A DNA stretch of 41,160 nucleotides from Candidatus Bathyarchaeota archaeon (GCA_018396915.1 JAGTRD010000010.1:1-41160), one strand, 5' to 3'; positions 24,255 through 32,747 are shown, counted from the stretch's first letter. Notes: generated from the letters alone by a model not told the origin. Made by a program: numbers and translations.

Positions 24255-24666
24255 GAATCATAGAAGAGCCCTAAACACAAGCCTGAGGATCATTGAGAGA
24301 TACTTAAACATGATAAATGGAGAATTAGCCTATGAAAACGCAACTCGAAACCTCATCCTAACCTCAACCATTAACGACATCGACCATGAAACAAGAACAA
24401 GAATCTTAGAGGTTACAGCATCTATGTTAGATGGTATCAAGAAGATGAAGGAAGAATACAAATTAGAAAAGGATGAGATGCCACTGAAGAGACTTTTATG
24501 CAGCCTACTTGCCGAGATCAAAGTTATACTTGAAGAACTCAAACCGGAGAAGATGGAGAAGGCATATGGCCAAATATCTGAGGCGGATAGAAAACTGCTT
24601 AAACCACACATTCTAAATCTACTGGAACTTTGGGAGGAAGCATACCAAACTTTGGTCAGCCCATAG
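24247..24666 (+). CDS. Small helical protein, second gene of the fluoride-riboswitch operon
   Basis: A protein of 139 residues, almost entirely amphipathic helix, rich in Leu, Glu and Lys, with no signal peptide or membrane segment and a single Cys. The ATG overlaps the upstream gene by 8 nt, so the two are translated together and the products may interact. I do not recognise a family. It ends in TAG and is followed by a long gene-poor stretch. Confidence 0.7.
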   Translation: MDENHRRALNTSLRIIERYLNMINGELAYENATRNLILTSTINDIDHETRTRILEVTASMLDGIKKMKEEYKLEKDEMPLKRLLCSLLAEIKVILEELKPEKMEKAYGQISEADRKLLKPHILNLLELWEEAYQTLVSP

Positions 24667-25359
24667 TCTGGCTAATGCCTTAGAATAGATGAAACTTGCC
24701 AATTTCTAACATCCTTATCTTTCAGTTCAATATCCATTGTCATGGCCCCATCAAAATCGCCGCCATCCATACTTCAAGAGTTTAGATGCCAACATCTTCA
24801 CTTACTGGAAAGTGTGTGCAAAGAATATGGATCTCGATCTATTTCAAGAAGATCATGTCCTTAAGGTTCTAGCCTTCATGTGAGCTCGGAGGATAAGGTA
24901 TGTAATTGAGAGGAAGCAAATTGGAGCATCTTGTAATCTCATTTTGACCTTTTTTCTCAGAAGAATTTCTTGTTCAATATTGGAAACGAATGTGGCGGTG
25001 AGAGTAAACCACATCCGTGGTGATATCTGATTTCGTCACTTTGACCGCTGAGCATGAAGTTATGTACTTGCCCGTAACTTCTTGAATCTAGGATGTAAAT
25101 GCGATAGCAACACTTCATTGTGAGATAAAGTTGTATTTCACATGCAAAAGCAATTCGGTGTATTAGGACCCATTGCGGGAATATCCACATCATTAACTGC
25201 CCAACTTGACGCGTTTGTTCCAACAACGCCTGTTATGGAGATATTTACTACTACACGCTGAAACGGTTGGCCAGACTTTGATTTACAAAAAAATACTTAG
25301 AATCCACATTAAAAAAGGCATTGAATTTCTGTGAATCACTGATCTCTAGAAGTCTTTAG
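24667..25359. other. Gene-poor stretch of about 690 nt
   Basis: No gene can be supported here. Two short plus-strand frames look more protein-like than the rest: 24737-24883 (48 codons from TTG, including FTYWKVCAKNMDLDLF) and 25142-25261 (39 codons from ATG, starting MQKQFGVLGPIAGIS). Neither has a ribosome site or known family, and both could be remnants of decayed genes. A minus-strand 89-codon frame at 24957-25226 has unusual composition and is probably not a gene. Confidence 0.5.
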
Positions 25360-25473
25360 TGGGCCCGCCCGGATTTGAACCGGGGACCTCCACCGTTCCC
25401 AAATGCTATTTTATTATTTTTGTCTTTTTAGTTGTTTGTGAGGGTGGCGTCCTAACCGCTAGACTACGGGCCC
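25360..25473 (-). tRNA. tRNA-Val(CAC) with a 41-nt intron
   Basis: Acceptor stem GGGCCCG pairs with CGGGCCC, discriminator A at 25360, no encoded CCA. The D arm GTC...GAC, anticodon stem CCACC/GGTGG and T arm CCCGG-TTCAAAT-CCGGG all pair. The anticodon loop begins CTCACA, giving CAC (valine, GUG codons). An A/T-rich insert of about 41 nt (25396-25436) follows base 37, the canonical archaeal intron position, leaving a 73-nt mature tRNA. The intron would be removed by the archaeal splicing endonuclease at a bulge-helix-bulge. Confidence 0.95.
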
Positions 25474-25535
25474 TAAACTATTTTTCTATGGCTTCCTTAA
25501 AATATTTGGTGACAATGAATAATTAACGGTTAAGG

Positions 25536-26261
25536 ATGTATCCCGCTGGATATGATGGGCCTAGACCTTTCAGTTTGGTTCTAGGTGAGTTGCTGTCAAG
25601 GTATGGACGTAGATATTCGGCTGAGCTTGGGATAAGGCTTGAAGGTTCTGAGAAAGGTGAGGTCTTCAAATGGTTTACCGCCTCGGTACTCTACGGTGCC
25701 AGGATCCCTGTGAGGGTGGCCTCCAACACTTATAGTAAGTTTGTCGATGCTGGGTTGATTACTCCTGAGAGAATTATTGAGGCTGGTTGGGATAGGCTGG
25801 TCGAGGTCCTAGACTCAGGCGGCTACGATCGATATGACTTCAAGACTGCAACCAAGCTTCTTGAGGTCGCTGGTAACCTGAAGAAAAGGTATTGTGGAGA
25901 TTTGAATGTTCTGCATTCTGAGGCTTCTGGGCCAAGAGACCTCGAACAGAAGATCAAGGGTCTTGGTAAAGGTGTAGGGGATGTTACAGTCAACATATTC
26001 CTTAGGGAGATGAGGGGAGTTTGGAGCAAGGCCGATCCTCTTCCCCAAGATATTGCGGTGGAGGCTGCGGTTGCGCTCGGCCTCATCAGTGGGAGAGTTA
26101 GGGTTGAGAAGGATAGGTTGAGGGTTCTGAACGATTTAAAGTCTGTATGGCTGCGAAATCGGGTTGAGGGATGGGATTTCGTTGATTTCGAATCTGCCTT
26201 GGTCAGGTATGGGTTAGACGTTTTGAGAAAGAGTAGAGGTCGGGTGGTCTGTAGGTCCTAG
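25536..26261 (+). CDS. HhH-GPD superfamily protein (endonuclease III-like, no catalytic Lys)
   Basis: A 241-residue helical protein. The helix-hairpin-helix GLGKGVGDVTVNIFL at about residues 147-161 and the downstream Asp in LPQDIAVEAA match HhH-GPD DNA glycosylases such as endonuclease III. In endonuclease III the hairpin reads GVGRKTAN and its Lys forms the Schiff base; here that position is Val (GVGDVTVN), so no lyase reaction is expected. The C-terminal [4Fe-4S] Cys set is also absent. It may be a monofunctional glycosylase or a DNA-binding relative. Its 3' end overlaps the convergent winged-helix gene by 4 nt. The ATG has GGTTAAGG just upstream. Confidence 0.75.
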   Translation: MYPAGYDGPRPFSLVLGELLSRYGRRYSAELGIRLEGSEKGEVFKWFTASVLYGARIPVRVASNTYSKFVDAGLITPERIIEAGWDRLVEVLDSGGYDRYDFKTATKLLEVAGNLKKRYCGDLNVLHSEASGPRDLEQKIKGLGKGVGDVTVNIFLREMRGVWSKADPLPQDIAVEAAVALGLISGRVRVEKDRLRVLNDLKSVWLRNRVEGWDFVDFESALVRYGLDVLRKSRGRVVCRS

Positions 26262-26500
26262 CTGGTTTTCTCAGGTATTACCAGTTCGACTCTTCTCTTT
26301 TTCTTTAGGAGTCTTGATACTCTCACTATTCCTGTGAGCTCCAGCTTCATCAGTATCCTGTTTAACTCTCTGAAACTCACATCCCCGAAAGACTCCTTCA
26401 ACTCCTTATGTAGATCTGTATCTGGCATGGCGCCCTTCTTCTGGAGGATCTCGACTACCACACTTTGGAGGGGTCTGGGACCCCATATGTTGTCAGTCAT
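26258..26500 (-). CDS. Small winged-helix protein downstream of cdc48
   Basis: An 80-residue protein with a winged helix-turn-helix shape: LQSVVVEILQKKGAMPDTDLHKEL, then SFRELNRILMKLELTGIVRVSRLL (recognition helix and wing start) and a short basic strand. It starts 11 nt after the cdc48 stop on the same strand, so it is probably co-transcribed with it. It may be a DNA-binding regulator or an adaptor; winged-helix domains also mediate protein contacts. No precise family is recognised. Confidence 0.75.
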   Translation of the reverse strand: MTDNIWGPRPLQSVVVEILQKKGAMPDTDLHKELKESFGDVSFRELNRILMKLELTGIVRVSRLLKKKRRVELVIPEKTS

Positions 26501-26511
26501 CTTTCACACCT

Positions 26512-28686
26512 TCATGTCACTGGAATTGCGGCTCTTGCGCTTACAAACCTCTTGGAGAAGCTCTGATACCACATGTTCACATCAGATGTTATGCTCGGTC
26601 TTATCTTGGACATTGCCTCCTTGAAGTCTATCATGGTGACCTCTCTGGCATCTGGATCTCTCCTGAGGGCGTTCATTGCTGCTTCACGGCATACTGCTTC
26701 GACGTCTGCGCCTGAGTATCCTGAGGCTACCCTGGCGAGTTGGTCGAGGTCGACATCTGGTGATAGAGGCATCTTGGATGTGTGTATCTTAAATATCTGC
26801 TTTATGCTGTTCTGGTCTGGTGCAGGTACGAAGATCATCCTGTCGAATCTCCCAGGCCTTAAGACCGCTGGATCTATGATGTCTGGTCTGTTAGTCGCCG
26901 CTAGGACGACTACGTTCTCTAGGGATTCTATTCCGTCGAGCTCGGTCAAGAGTTGGCTGATTACTCTCTCTGTGACTCCTGAGTCTGCGTATCCCATGCC
27001 CCTCCTCGGGACTATGGCGTCGAGTTCGTCGAAGAATATTATCGCCGGGGCTGCTGACCTACCTTTCCTGAAAACTTCTCGTATAGCCTTCTCGCTCTCA
27101 CCAACCCATTTCGAGAAGACTTCAGGGCCCTTAATGGTTATGAAGTTCGCCTCACTCTCTGTTGCAACAGCCCTGGCCAGAAGTGTCTTTCCACATCCTG
27201 GGGGGCCATATAGAAGTATGCCTTTTGGAGGTTTGATTCCCATCCTCTTGAACATCTCAGGATTCTTTAGTGGCCACTCGACAGCCTCCATGAGCTCAGC
27301 CTTCACCTGTTCCAAGCCGCCGATGTCGCTCCAGTGGACTGTTGGTACCTCTATGTAGACCTCACGCATTGCCGTGGGTGTGATCTCGCGGTAGGCCTGC
27401 ATGAAATCCTCCATTCTTACCTCCATTTTTTCTAGAATGCTTGACGGTATCCTCTCCTCCTCCAAGTCTATCTCTGGAAGGTATCTTCTCAGAGACTTCA
27501 TAGCGGCCTCTCTGCATAGGGCTGCCACATCTGCCCCTGTATATCCATGTGTTATCTCTGATAGTCTCTTGAAATCGACGTCCTTGGCTATAGGCATGTT
27601 TCTTGTATGGATCTGCAGCATCTCGAATCTCCCCTGTTTGTCCGGAACTCCAATCTCAATCTCCCTGTCGAATCTCCCAGGCCTTCTGAGGGCTGGGTCT
27701 ATGGCGTTTGGTCTGTTGGTGGCTCCTATTACTATGACGTTCTCTCTGGAAGCCATTCCGTCCATGAGTGATAATAGTTGGGCTACAACCCTCCTCTCAA
27801 CCTCTCCAGTAACCTCCTCCCTCTTAGGCGCTATGGCGTCCATCTCGTCGATGAAGATTATGCTCGGAGCTGTCTCCTGGGCCTTCTGGAATATCTCCCT
27901 GAGCCTCGCCTCAGACTCACCATAAAACTTCGACATGATCTCTGGGCCTGAGATCACGTAGAAGTTTGCGTCAGACTCGTTGGCTACAGCCTTTGCCAGA
28001 AGTGTCTTTCCACATCCTGGCGGGCCGTAAAGGAATATGCCTCTGGGAGGATCTATTCCAAGCCTCTGGAAGAGCTCTGGATGTCTGAGGGGTAACTCAA
28101 CCATCTCACGTATCCTCTGTATCTGTTCATGTAGGCCTCCAATATCTTCGTAGGTGACTATCGGTATGCCCTTCTTCTCTGGGACGGGTTCACTCAGAAC
28201 CTGAACTATCGTGTTCTCCGTTATTCGGACAGGGCCTTTAGGCTTGGTTCTTGTTGCGATGAGCGGTACTGCGCTGCCGAATATTGAGAGCATGGCTGTA
28301 TCGCCCTCCACGAAGGGCATGTCCATAAATCTCCTCTTCACAAAGTTCACAAACTCCTCGTCTACATTCAGCCTCACATCTGTCGGTGCGAATACTATGC
28401 TCTGGGCATCCTTGACATCCCCTTTTCTGACTATGACATACTCGTTTATGGCTACTCCAGCGTTTCTCCTGAGAAGCCCATCCATACGGATAATGTCCTG
28501 ACCCTGATCTTCAGTATATGCAGGCCATATTATCGCCGCCGTAGTCTTCTTTCCCCTTATCTCAACGTAGTCGCCGGCTGTGACCGTCAGCTTCTTCATT
28601 GTCTCATTATCGACCCTAACCTTACCATGGCCGACATCCCTCTGCTTTGCGTCGGCGACTTTCAACTGGACCTCTTCCCTACTCAT
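26512..28686 (-). CDS. cdc48: Cdc48/VAT AAA+ ATPase
   Basis: A 724-residue hexameric unfoldase of the Cdc48/p97/VAT family. Residues 1-~175 are the N-domain (double-psi barrel with [11 protein letters not shown]). D1: Walker A GPPGCGKT at 221-228, Walker B IIFIDE at 276-281, arginine-finger [18 protein letters not shown]2: Walker A GPPGCGKT at 494-501, Walker B IIFFDE at 549-554. It extracts and unfolds proteins, in archaea feeding the proteasome. The C-terminus ends AIPVT and lacks the HbYX proteasome-docking tail seen in some homologues. The D1 Walker A has Cys where many have Thr, which is common in archaea. The winged-helix gene follows it. Confidence 0.97.
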   Translation of the reverse strand: MSREEVQLKVADAKQRDVGHGKVRVDNETMKKLTVTAGDYVEIRGKKTTAAIIWPAYTEDQGQDIIRMDGLLRRNAGVAINEYVIVRKGDVKDAQSIVFAPTDVRLNVDEEFVNFVKRRFMDMPFVEGDTAMLSIFGSAVPLIATRTKPKGPVRITENTIVQVLSEPVPEKKGIPIVTYEDIGGLHEQIQRIREMVELPLRHPELFQRLGIDPPRGIFLYGPPGCGKTLLAKAVANESDANFYVISGPEIMSKFYGESEARLREIFQKAQETAPSIIFIDEMDAIAPKREEVTGEVERRVVAQLLSLMDGMASRENVIVIGATNRPNAIDPALRRPGRFDREIEIGVPDKQGRFEMLQIHTRNMPIAKDVDFKRLSEITHGYTGADVAALCREAAMKSLRRYLPEIDLEEERIPSSILEKMEVRMEDFMQAYREITPTAMREVYIEVPTVHWSDIGGLEQVKAELMEAVEWPLKNPEMFKRMGIKPPKGILLYGPPGCGKTLLARAVATESEANFITIKGPEVFSKWVGESEKAIREVFRKGRSAAPAIIFFDELDAIVPRRGMGYADSGVTERVISQLLTELDGIESLENVVVLAATNRPDIIDPAVLRPGRFDRMIFVPAPDQNSIKQIFKIHTSKMPLSPDVDLDQLARVASGYSGADVEAVCREAAMNALRRDPDAREVTMIDFKEAMSKIRPSITSDVNMWYQSFSKRFVSARAAIPVT

Positions 28687-28819
28687 ATATTCTCAACCTC
28701 CATATTCAAGCGTGAATTTTCTCCCCCTCCAATCTTCCGAGGGTGATACATTTCCTTTCAAGATTTGATTTGAGTTGTCCATAACATTATGCTCTCGCAT
28801 TTAAGACTGTTTACTGGCC

Positions 28820-29557
28820 TCATGTTTGCTGGAGGTCCCTTATCGTCCTTCTCAACTTGTCCAGAAAGTAGAGGTATTCCCTCATCAGGTTTTCGCCACA
28901 CTCGCTGAGGCCATAAACACCGCTTGAGACCTCTTGGATGAGGTTCATCCTCTGCAGGATCTCAAGGTTCTCATATAGAAGTTTTGGATTGACAAGTTCC
29001 CTGAAGAATCTTTTGTCCTTCGGCGAGTCCCACATAGCAAAGAGCATCCTCATTCTCGCTGAACTCTCAAATAAATCTAGGGCCTCTAATGCACCCTCAA
29101 AGAACTCTTCAAGCCTGTCGAGGATAGCGCCCTCGACTTTCACCTTCCTTCTTTCTTGGAGTCTACCCTTCCTGTAAGCTTCCCTGTTTGTACTCAGTAG
29201 GGGGTATATCCATATCGCCTCGACATTCGATGACTGCTCCAGAAGGTCCAATAATTCCTTTGACCTTTCTTCTTTTGCCCCTGCGCTACATAAGACTGTT
29301 ATGAACTTTTTACGGCCGACCCCGCATGCGTCGACGAATCTTTTAAGGTCGTCTGGAAGGAATCTTACTGGGGCGTCTACGTAGACCTCTTCGAGGCCGG
29401 CCTTAAGTAGCTCTCTGACCCCATAATACTTCTGAAATATTAAGAGTTCAGACTCGTTACGTTCTGTCATCGCCCATTCCTTGAAGGCTTCGAAACTGCT
29501 TATGTTCTGGGGTTCGGCTCTCCTATTCTTTGCCGCAGGTTCAAGTTCCATGTACAT
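28820..29557 (-). CDS. Unrecognised protein with C-terminal winged-helix-like region
   Basis: A protein of 245 residues without membrane segments. The N-terminal part (about 20-130) is alpha/beta with a VLCSAGAKEERSKELLDLLEQ stretch; the C-terminal ~100 residues (RMRMLFAMWDSPKDKRFFREL, LEILQRMNLIQEVSSGVYGLSECGENLMREY) resemble a winged helix of archaeal transcription factors. I recognise no named family. Two identical-type palindromes flank its TATA box, as expected for an autoregulated repressor. It lies just downstream of the aEF-1beta gene on the same strand. DNA binding is inference from fold-like pattern and operator layout. Confidence 0.65.
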   Translation of the reverse strand: MYMELEPAAKNRRAEPQNISSFEAFKEWAMTERNESELLIFQKYYGVRELLKAGLEEVYVDAPVRFLPDDLKRFVDACGVGRKKFITVLCSAGAKEERSKELLDLLEQSSNVEAIWIYPLLSTNREAYRKGRLQERRKVKVEGAILDRLEEFFEGALEALDLFESSARMRMLFAMWDSPKDKRFFRELVNPKLLYENLEILQRMNLIQEVSSGVYGLSECGENLMREYLYFLDKLRRTIRDLQQT

Positions 29558-29570
29558 GGGTTTATTCCTT

Positions 29571-29621
29571 GTTACTTATAGTAACGATATGTATATCCTT
29601 ATAAATGTTACTTTAAGTAAC
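29571..29621 (-). promoter_or_regulatory. Paired GTTACT-N3-AGTAAC operators around a TATA box
   Basis: GTTACTTATAGTAAC (29571-29585) and GTTACTTTAAGTAAC (29607-29621) are two palindromes with the same 6-bp arms and 3-nt centre, spaced 36 bp start to start. Between them the minus strand has a TATA-like TTTATAAGG (about 29595-29603), which places transcription start at about 29573, inside the first site, and the second site just upstream of the box. This arrangement would let one dimer block the start and another block TBP/TFB. Confidence 0.75.
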
Positions 29622-29625
29622 AATA

Positions 29626-29895
29626 TTAAGTTCTTGTCAAGGCAAGAACCTGTATCTCACTAACCCCCTCGATAGACCTCAGAACCTCCTCAACCCCATC
29701 CATCACACCGTCAACATTCTCAGGCATGGTGAGGTTGACTATGAGTGCGACAAGCCCGAACGCTATCGGGTCTTCCCTGAAACCTAGGACCGACACATCC
29801 TTAGGTAGACGGTTAACTATCTCACTCCTCAAACCTGATAGGTCGCATGAGGGGTCTGAGGGAAATATTCTGATTGAGGCCATAACCCTGCCCAT
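29626..29895 (-). CDS. Translation elongation factor aEF-1beta
   Basis: An 89-residue protein with the aEF-1beta pattern MASIRIFPSDP, then REDPIAFGLVALIVNLTMPE and VEEVLRSIEGVSEIQVL. It is the nucleotide-exchange factor that converts EF-1alpha-GDP to the GTP form during translation. The ATG at 29895 follows GAGAGGT by 8 nt; a TTG two codons upstream is less likely. The upstream zinc-ribbon gene ends 12 nt before it, an order conserved in many archaea. Confidence 0.95.
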   Translation of the reverse strand: MGRVMASIRIFPSDPSCDLSGLRSEIVNRLPKDVSVLGFREDPIAFGLVALIVNLTMPENVDGVMDGVEEVLRSIEGVSEIQVLALTRT

Positions 29896-29907
29896 CTGCA
29901 AAACCTC

Positions 29908-30069
29908 TCAAGGTCCTACATTCCCACACTTTGGACACTTATACTCCCTGGCGAAGAGTCTACACTTCTCACATCGCCATATGAGGACGTCTCCACAGTT
30001 GGGGCAGTTAAACTTTACAGCCGCCTCGCCTGGGATTATTGTTCTTCCACATTGATTGCAACTCGGCAT
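29908..30069 (-). CDS. Zinc-ribbon protein next to aEF-1beta (HVO_2753-like)
   Basis: A protein of 53 residues with four Cys pairs: CNQC, CPNC, CEKC and CPKC, making two zinc ribbons. The ending YKCPKCGNVGP is typical of small archaeal zinc proteins encoded beside aEF-1beta. The haloarchaeal homologue HVO_2753 binds zinc and affects swarming and biofilm; its biochemical role is unresolved. I start at the ATG at 30069, since the first Cys pair follows at once; a start eight codons upstream is possible. Confidence 0.88.
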   Translation of the reverse strand: MPSCNQCGRTIIPGEAAVKFNCPNCGDVLIWRCEKCRLFAREYKCPKCGNVGP

Positions 30070-30192
30070 CTTCAAGACCCTTATCTGGCTCAAGCAGAGG
30101 TCTACACCTACCCTGCAGCCTTCAGATTCAGTTCACCATTTTTCTCATAATATATAAGGATGTCTAATGCATATTTTTCTTCCTAATCATGG

Positions 30193-30645
30193 TCAAGGTG
30201 CGATCCTGAAGTCTTCCTTGATCCTTGTCAGAACTATGTGTGTATTCGTCCTCTCAACGGATGGTATAGCCAGGAGTCTCTTGGTGAAGGCGCTTAACTC
30301 CGACATGCTCTTGAATCTTGAGATGACGATAGCGTCTGTCTCACCTGTCACATCGTAGACTGCTAGGATGTTTGAATATTTGGCTATCTCCCTCTCAACA
30401 TCCAGCAGTCTACCTCCGGAGAAGACTATCTCTGTAACCGCTGTGATCGTGTAATCTAGCTTCTCATGGTCTAAGACAGCTGAGTATCCTTTTATCACAC
30501 CCTCACCCTCAAGCCTACGCAGCCGGGAGAGGACGGTAGCTGTTGAGATGTTAAGTCTCTTAGCTACTTCTCTACATGAGAGTCTAGCATCCTCTAAGTA
30601 TTCTCTCAGAATTTTTCGATCCAAATCATCTATCTTTGGCTTCAT
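30193..30645 (-). CDS. Lrp/AsnC-family transcriptional regulator
   Basis: A 150-residue protein. An N-terminal helix-turn-helix (DDLDRKILREYLEDARLSCREVAKRLNISTATVLSRLRRLEGEG in order) is followed by a RAM ligand domain (KYSNILAVYDVTGETDAIVISRF, ending TNTHIVLTRIKED). Such proteins form octamers and respond to amino acids. It is divergent from glnA with 298 nt between, so control of glutamine synthetase or of itself is reasonable. The element TGCATTTTGCA (30671-30681), just upstream of its start, is a candidate self-operator. Confidence 0.92.
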   Translation of the reverse strand: MKPKIDDLDRKILREYLEDARLSCREVAKRLNISTATVLSRLRRLEGEGVIKGYSAVLDHEKLDYTITAVTEIVFSGGRLLDVEREIAKYSNILAVYDVTGETDAIVISRFKSMSELSAFTKRLLAIPSVERTNTHIVLTRIKEDFRIAP

Positions 30646-30943
30646 ATCTTACCATCTGGCCTCAGCCAATTGCATTTTGCATTATAGGCAACATCGATAT
30701 TAGAGTTGTCCATAAATATTCATCATATACAGTGTTCCATGTTACAGAATTAATTGGAAGAGAGATGTTATTCAATAAATGTTCACCACACATAATGTCC
30801 TAGAGTTTTTCTTGATAATATGTATACATATTTAAAACTGAAGTTGATAAATGTATGCTATTTTTTGCAAATACTATAAATATAAGTTAAGATCAGTAGA
30901 ACCGCTATTAAAATATGAAAAAGAATGGAGCGGAGATATGTAG
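30646..30943. promoter_or_regulatory. Divergent Lrp-glnA control region
   Basis: A 298-nt A/T-rich gap. TGCA-TTT-TGCA at 30671-30681 is a dyad close to the Lrp gene start. Two TATA-like boxes face glnA: ACTATAAATATAAG at about 30873-30886 and TATTAAAATATG at about 30907-30918; GGAGCGGAGA precedes the ATG as ribosome site. TATACAT (about 30820-30826) and ATGTAT (about 30850-30855) form a widely spaced inverted repeat. No riboswitch-like fold or small ORF was seen. Confidence 0.5.
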
Positions 30944-32416
30944 ATGCCTGATAAGAGAATTGTCGAAGACGCAAGAAACATTCTTGAGAAGTCTGGCGTA
31001 AATAATGTACTGTGCTTCTTCAGCGATCTGAGGGGAATCCTGCAAAGCTTCACAATACCAGCCTCAGAATTCATCAACGGCGGAGCCTTCGATGATGGCC
31101 TCGGATTCGACGGCTCATCAATAAGAGGTTTCAAATCCATCCAGGAGAGTGACATGATATGGATGCCAGACGCATCCACGACATGTCTGATTCCATGGAT
31201 TGAGGATCCTATCCATAAATCAGCAATAATTTTTGGAGACATCTACGAGGCCTTCGGAGAGAAGGGTGGAGGAGGAGTATCGAACGTTGATCCTCGTGGC
31301 TACGTAGCACGCAACGCCATGAAAGAGGCTGAGAATATGGGTTACAGGGCAATATTCGGCCCTGAGATTGAATACTTCGTATTTGAAGAGGTCGACCCGA
31401 CAAAACTACACTACGACCTATGGGTTTCACCAGCCGGTGGGAAAGGAGACTCGTGGGGGCCACCTAGGGTTATTCCAAGATCCCCCGAGATCAGGCCTGG
31501 AGGAACATTACTCAGACCTAAGGAGGCCTACTTCAGGGCGCCGCCGGAGGATACGACCAACAATTATAGGAACGAAGTTGTATACTACCTCAGGAAGATG
31601 GGTGTCAACGTCGAATATCACCACCACGAGGTTGCAACAGCAGGTCAGGTTGAGCTCGACTACAAGCCCATGGAGGCAGTCAGCTGTGGAGACGCATTCT
31701 ACAAGTATAAGTTCACAGCCAGAAATATCGCTGCAAAGTATGGTTGGATAGCGACCTTCATGCCTAAACCCATATACTTGGATAACGCTAGTGGTATGCA
31801 CACCCACATGAGCCTTTGGAGGGGTGAGCCTTTCAAGGGTGAGAACGCATTCTATGACAAGGATGACGAGTACTGCCTGAGCCAGACAGCTCGATACTAC
31901 ATAGGAGGGTTGATCGAACATTCTAAGGCGCTGACGGCAATATGTTGCCCGACAGTGAACAGCTACAAGAGGCTGGTTCCAGGATTTGAAGCGCCCATAA
32001 ACATAAGTTGGAGTCCAAGAAACAGAAGCGCCCTGGTAAGGGTTCCACTATACTTTAAGAAGGAGAAGGCTGTGAGGTGCGAGTATAGGGCGGCAGACCC
32101 ATCTTGCAACCCATACCTTGCATTCTCATGCATGCTGATGGCTGGACTCGACGGAATAAAGAAGAAGATAGATCCAGGGGAACCCATAAGAGTCGACATG
32201 TACAGTTTGACCGTTGAGGAGAAGAGGAGATATGGTGTAGGGGAGTTGCCTACAACACTGAGGGACGCCGTTGAACATCTTACAACAGATGAGGTCTTGC
32301 AGAGGGCTTTGGGAAGCCACATATACGAGGCTTTCGTAGATATGAAGTTTGAAGAGTGGAACCAGTTCTGCCTCTACATAACTCCATGGGAGATAATGAA
32401 GTATCTAGACTATTGA
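30944..32416 (+). CDS. glnA: Glutamine synthetase type I
   Basis: A cytoplasmic enzyme of 490 residues that makes glutamine from glutamate, ammonia and ATP. Motifs in order: DGSSIRGF, FGPEIEYFVFEEVD, HHHEVATAGQVELDYK, GMHTHMSLWRGE, KRLVPGFEAPINISWSPRNRSALVRVP and EYRAADPSCNPYLAFSCMLMAGLDG. It is longer than most archaeal GSI (about 440). A Tyr in MYSLTVEE lies where bacterial enzymes carry the adenylylation Tyr, but modification is not known here. The Lrp regulator is divergent. The next small gene starts 16 nt after the stop and hisC follows, suggesting one nitrogen/histidine transcript. Confidence 0.96.
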   Translation: MPDKRIVEDARNILEKSGVNNVLCFFSDLRGILQSFTIPASEFINGGAFDDGLGFDGSSIRGFKSIQESDMIWMPDASTTCLIPWIEDPIHKSAIIFGDIYEAFGEKGGGGVSNVDPRGYVARNAMKEAENMGYRAIFGPEIEYFVFEEVDPTKLHYDLWVSPAGGKGDSWGPPRVIPRSPEIRPGGTLLRPKEAYFRAPPEDTTNNYRNEVVYYLRKMGVNVEYHHHEVATAGQVELDYKPMEAVSCGDAFYKYKFTARNIAAKYGWIATFMPKPIYLDNASGMHTHMSLWRGEPFKGENAFYDKDDEYCLSQTARYYIGGLIEHSKALTAICCPTVNSYKRLVPGFEAPINISWSPRNRSALVRVPLYFKKEKAVRCEYRAADPSCNPYLAFSCMLMAGLDGIKKKIDPGEPIRVDMYSLTVEEKRRYGVGELPTTLRDAVEHLTTDEVLQRALGSHIYEAFVDMKFEEWNQFCLYITPWEIMKYLDY

Positions 32417-32432
32417 GGGAGGTGATGGATAT

Positions 32433-32747
32433 ATGGGTGTCCACAGGGTCACAAGCGAAGCTGCGAAGGCATACGCGGCGAGGGAGAGAGTCTTAGGCAA
32501 CGGAATATCAACTCTGGGGATTGTAGCCGAGAAGGTAACGAGCGTAAATAAGAAGACCCTTGAGAAGTGTGGGGATCTAGCGGCTGAGATGCTCCCATAC
32601 TCGCCAGGATACGTTGGGAAGACCATCCTGATAATAGCCAGACTCTTCTGGGCCTTGGCTTCGGTGCCTGAGAAGGAGGCGAAAGTGGTACCTCTAGAAC
32701 AGCTTGAAATGAAGATCGACGAGATAAGACAGGCCATCCCAACATGA
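32433..32747 (+). CDS. Unrecognised 104-residue protein between glnA and hisC
   Basis: A small, mainly helical protein (GVHRVTSEAAKAYAARERV, a Gly-rich turn, then LEKCGDLAAEMLPYSPGYVG and KTILIIARLFWALASVPEKE). It has no membrane segment or known motif. It begins 16 nt after glnA and overlaps hisC by 4 nt (ATGA). The tight place behind glutamine synthetase suggests a partner or regulator of that enzyme, similar in size to known small GS regulators, but this is inference only. Confidence 0.7.
   Translation: MGVHRVTSEAAKAYAARERVLGNGISTLGIVAEKVTSVNKKTLEKCGDLAAEMLPYSPGYVGKTILIIARLFWALASVPEKEAKVVPLEQLEMKIDEIRQAIPT

Noticed and set aside
24957-25226. Minus-strand frame of 89 codons in the gene-poor stretch
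   Set aside because: Unusual residue mix (many Tyr, Cys, His, Gln), no ribosome site, no family; likely chance.
26573-27925. Plus-strand frames of 261 and 174 codons opposite cdc48
   Set aside because: cdc48 is certain from its motifs; the antisense frames are Ser/Ala/Leu-rich mirrors with no independent signal.
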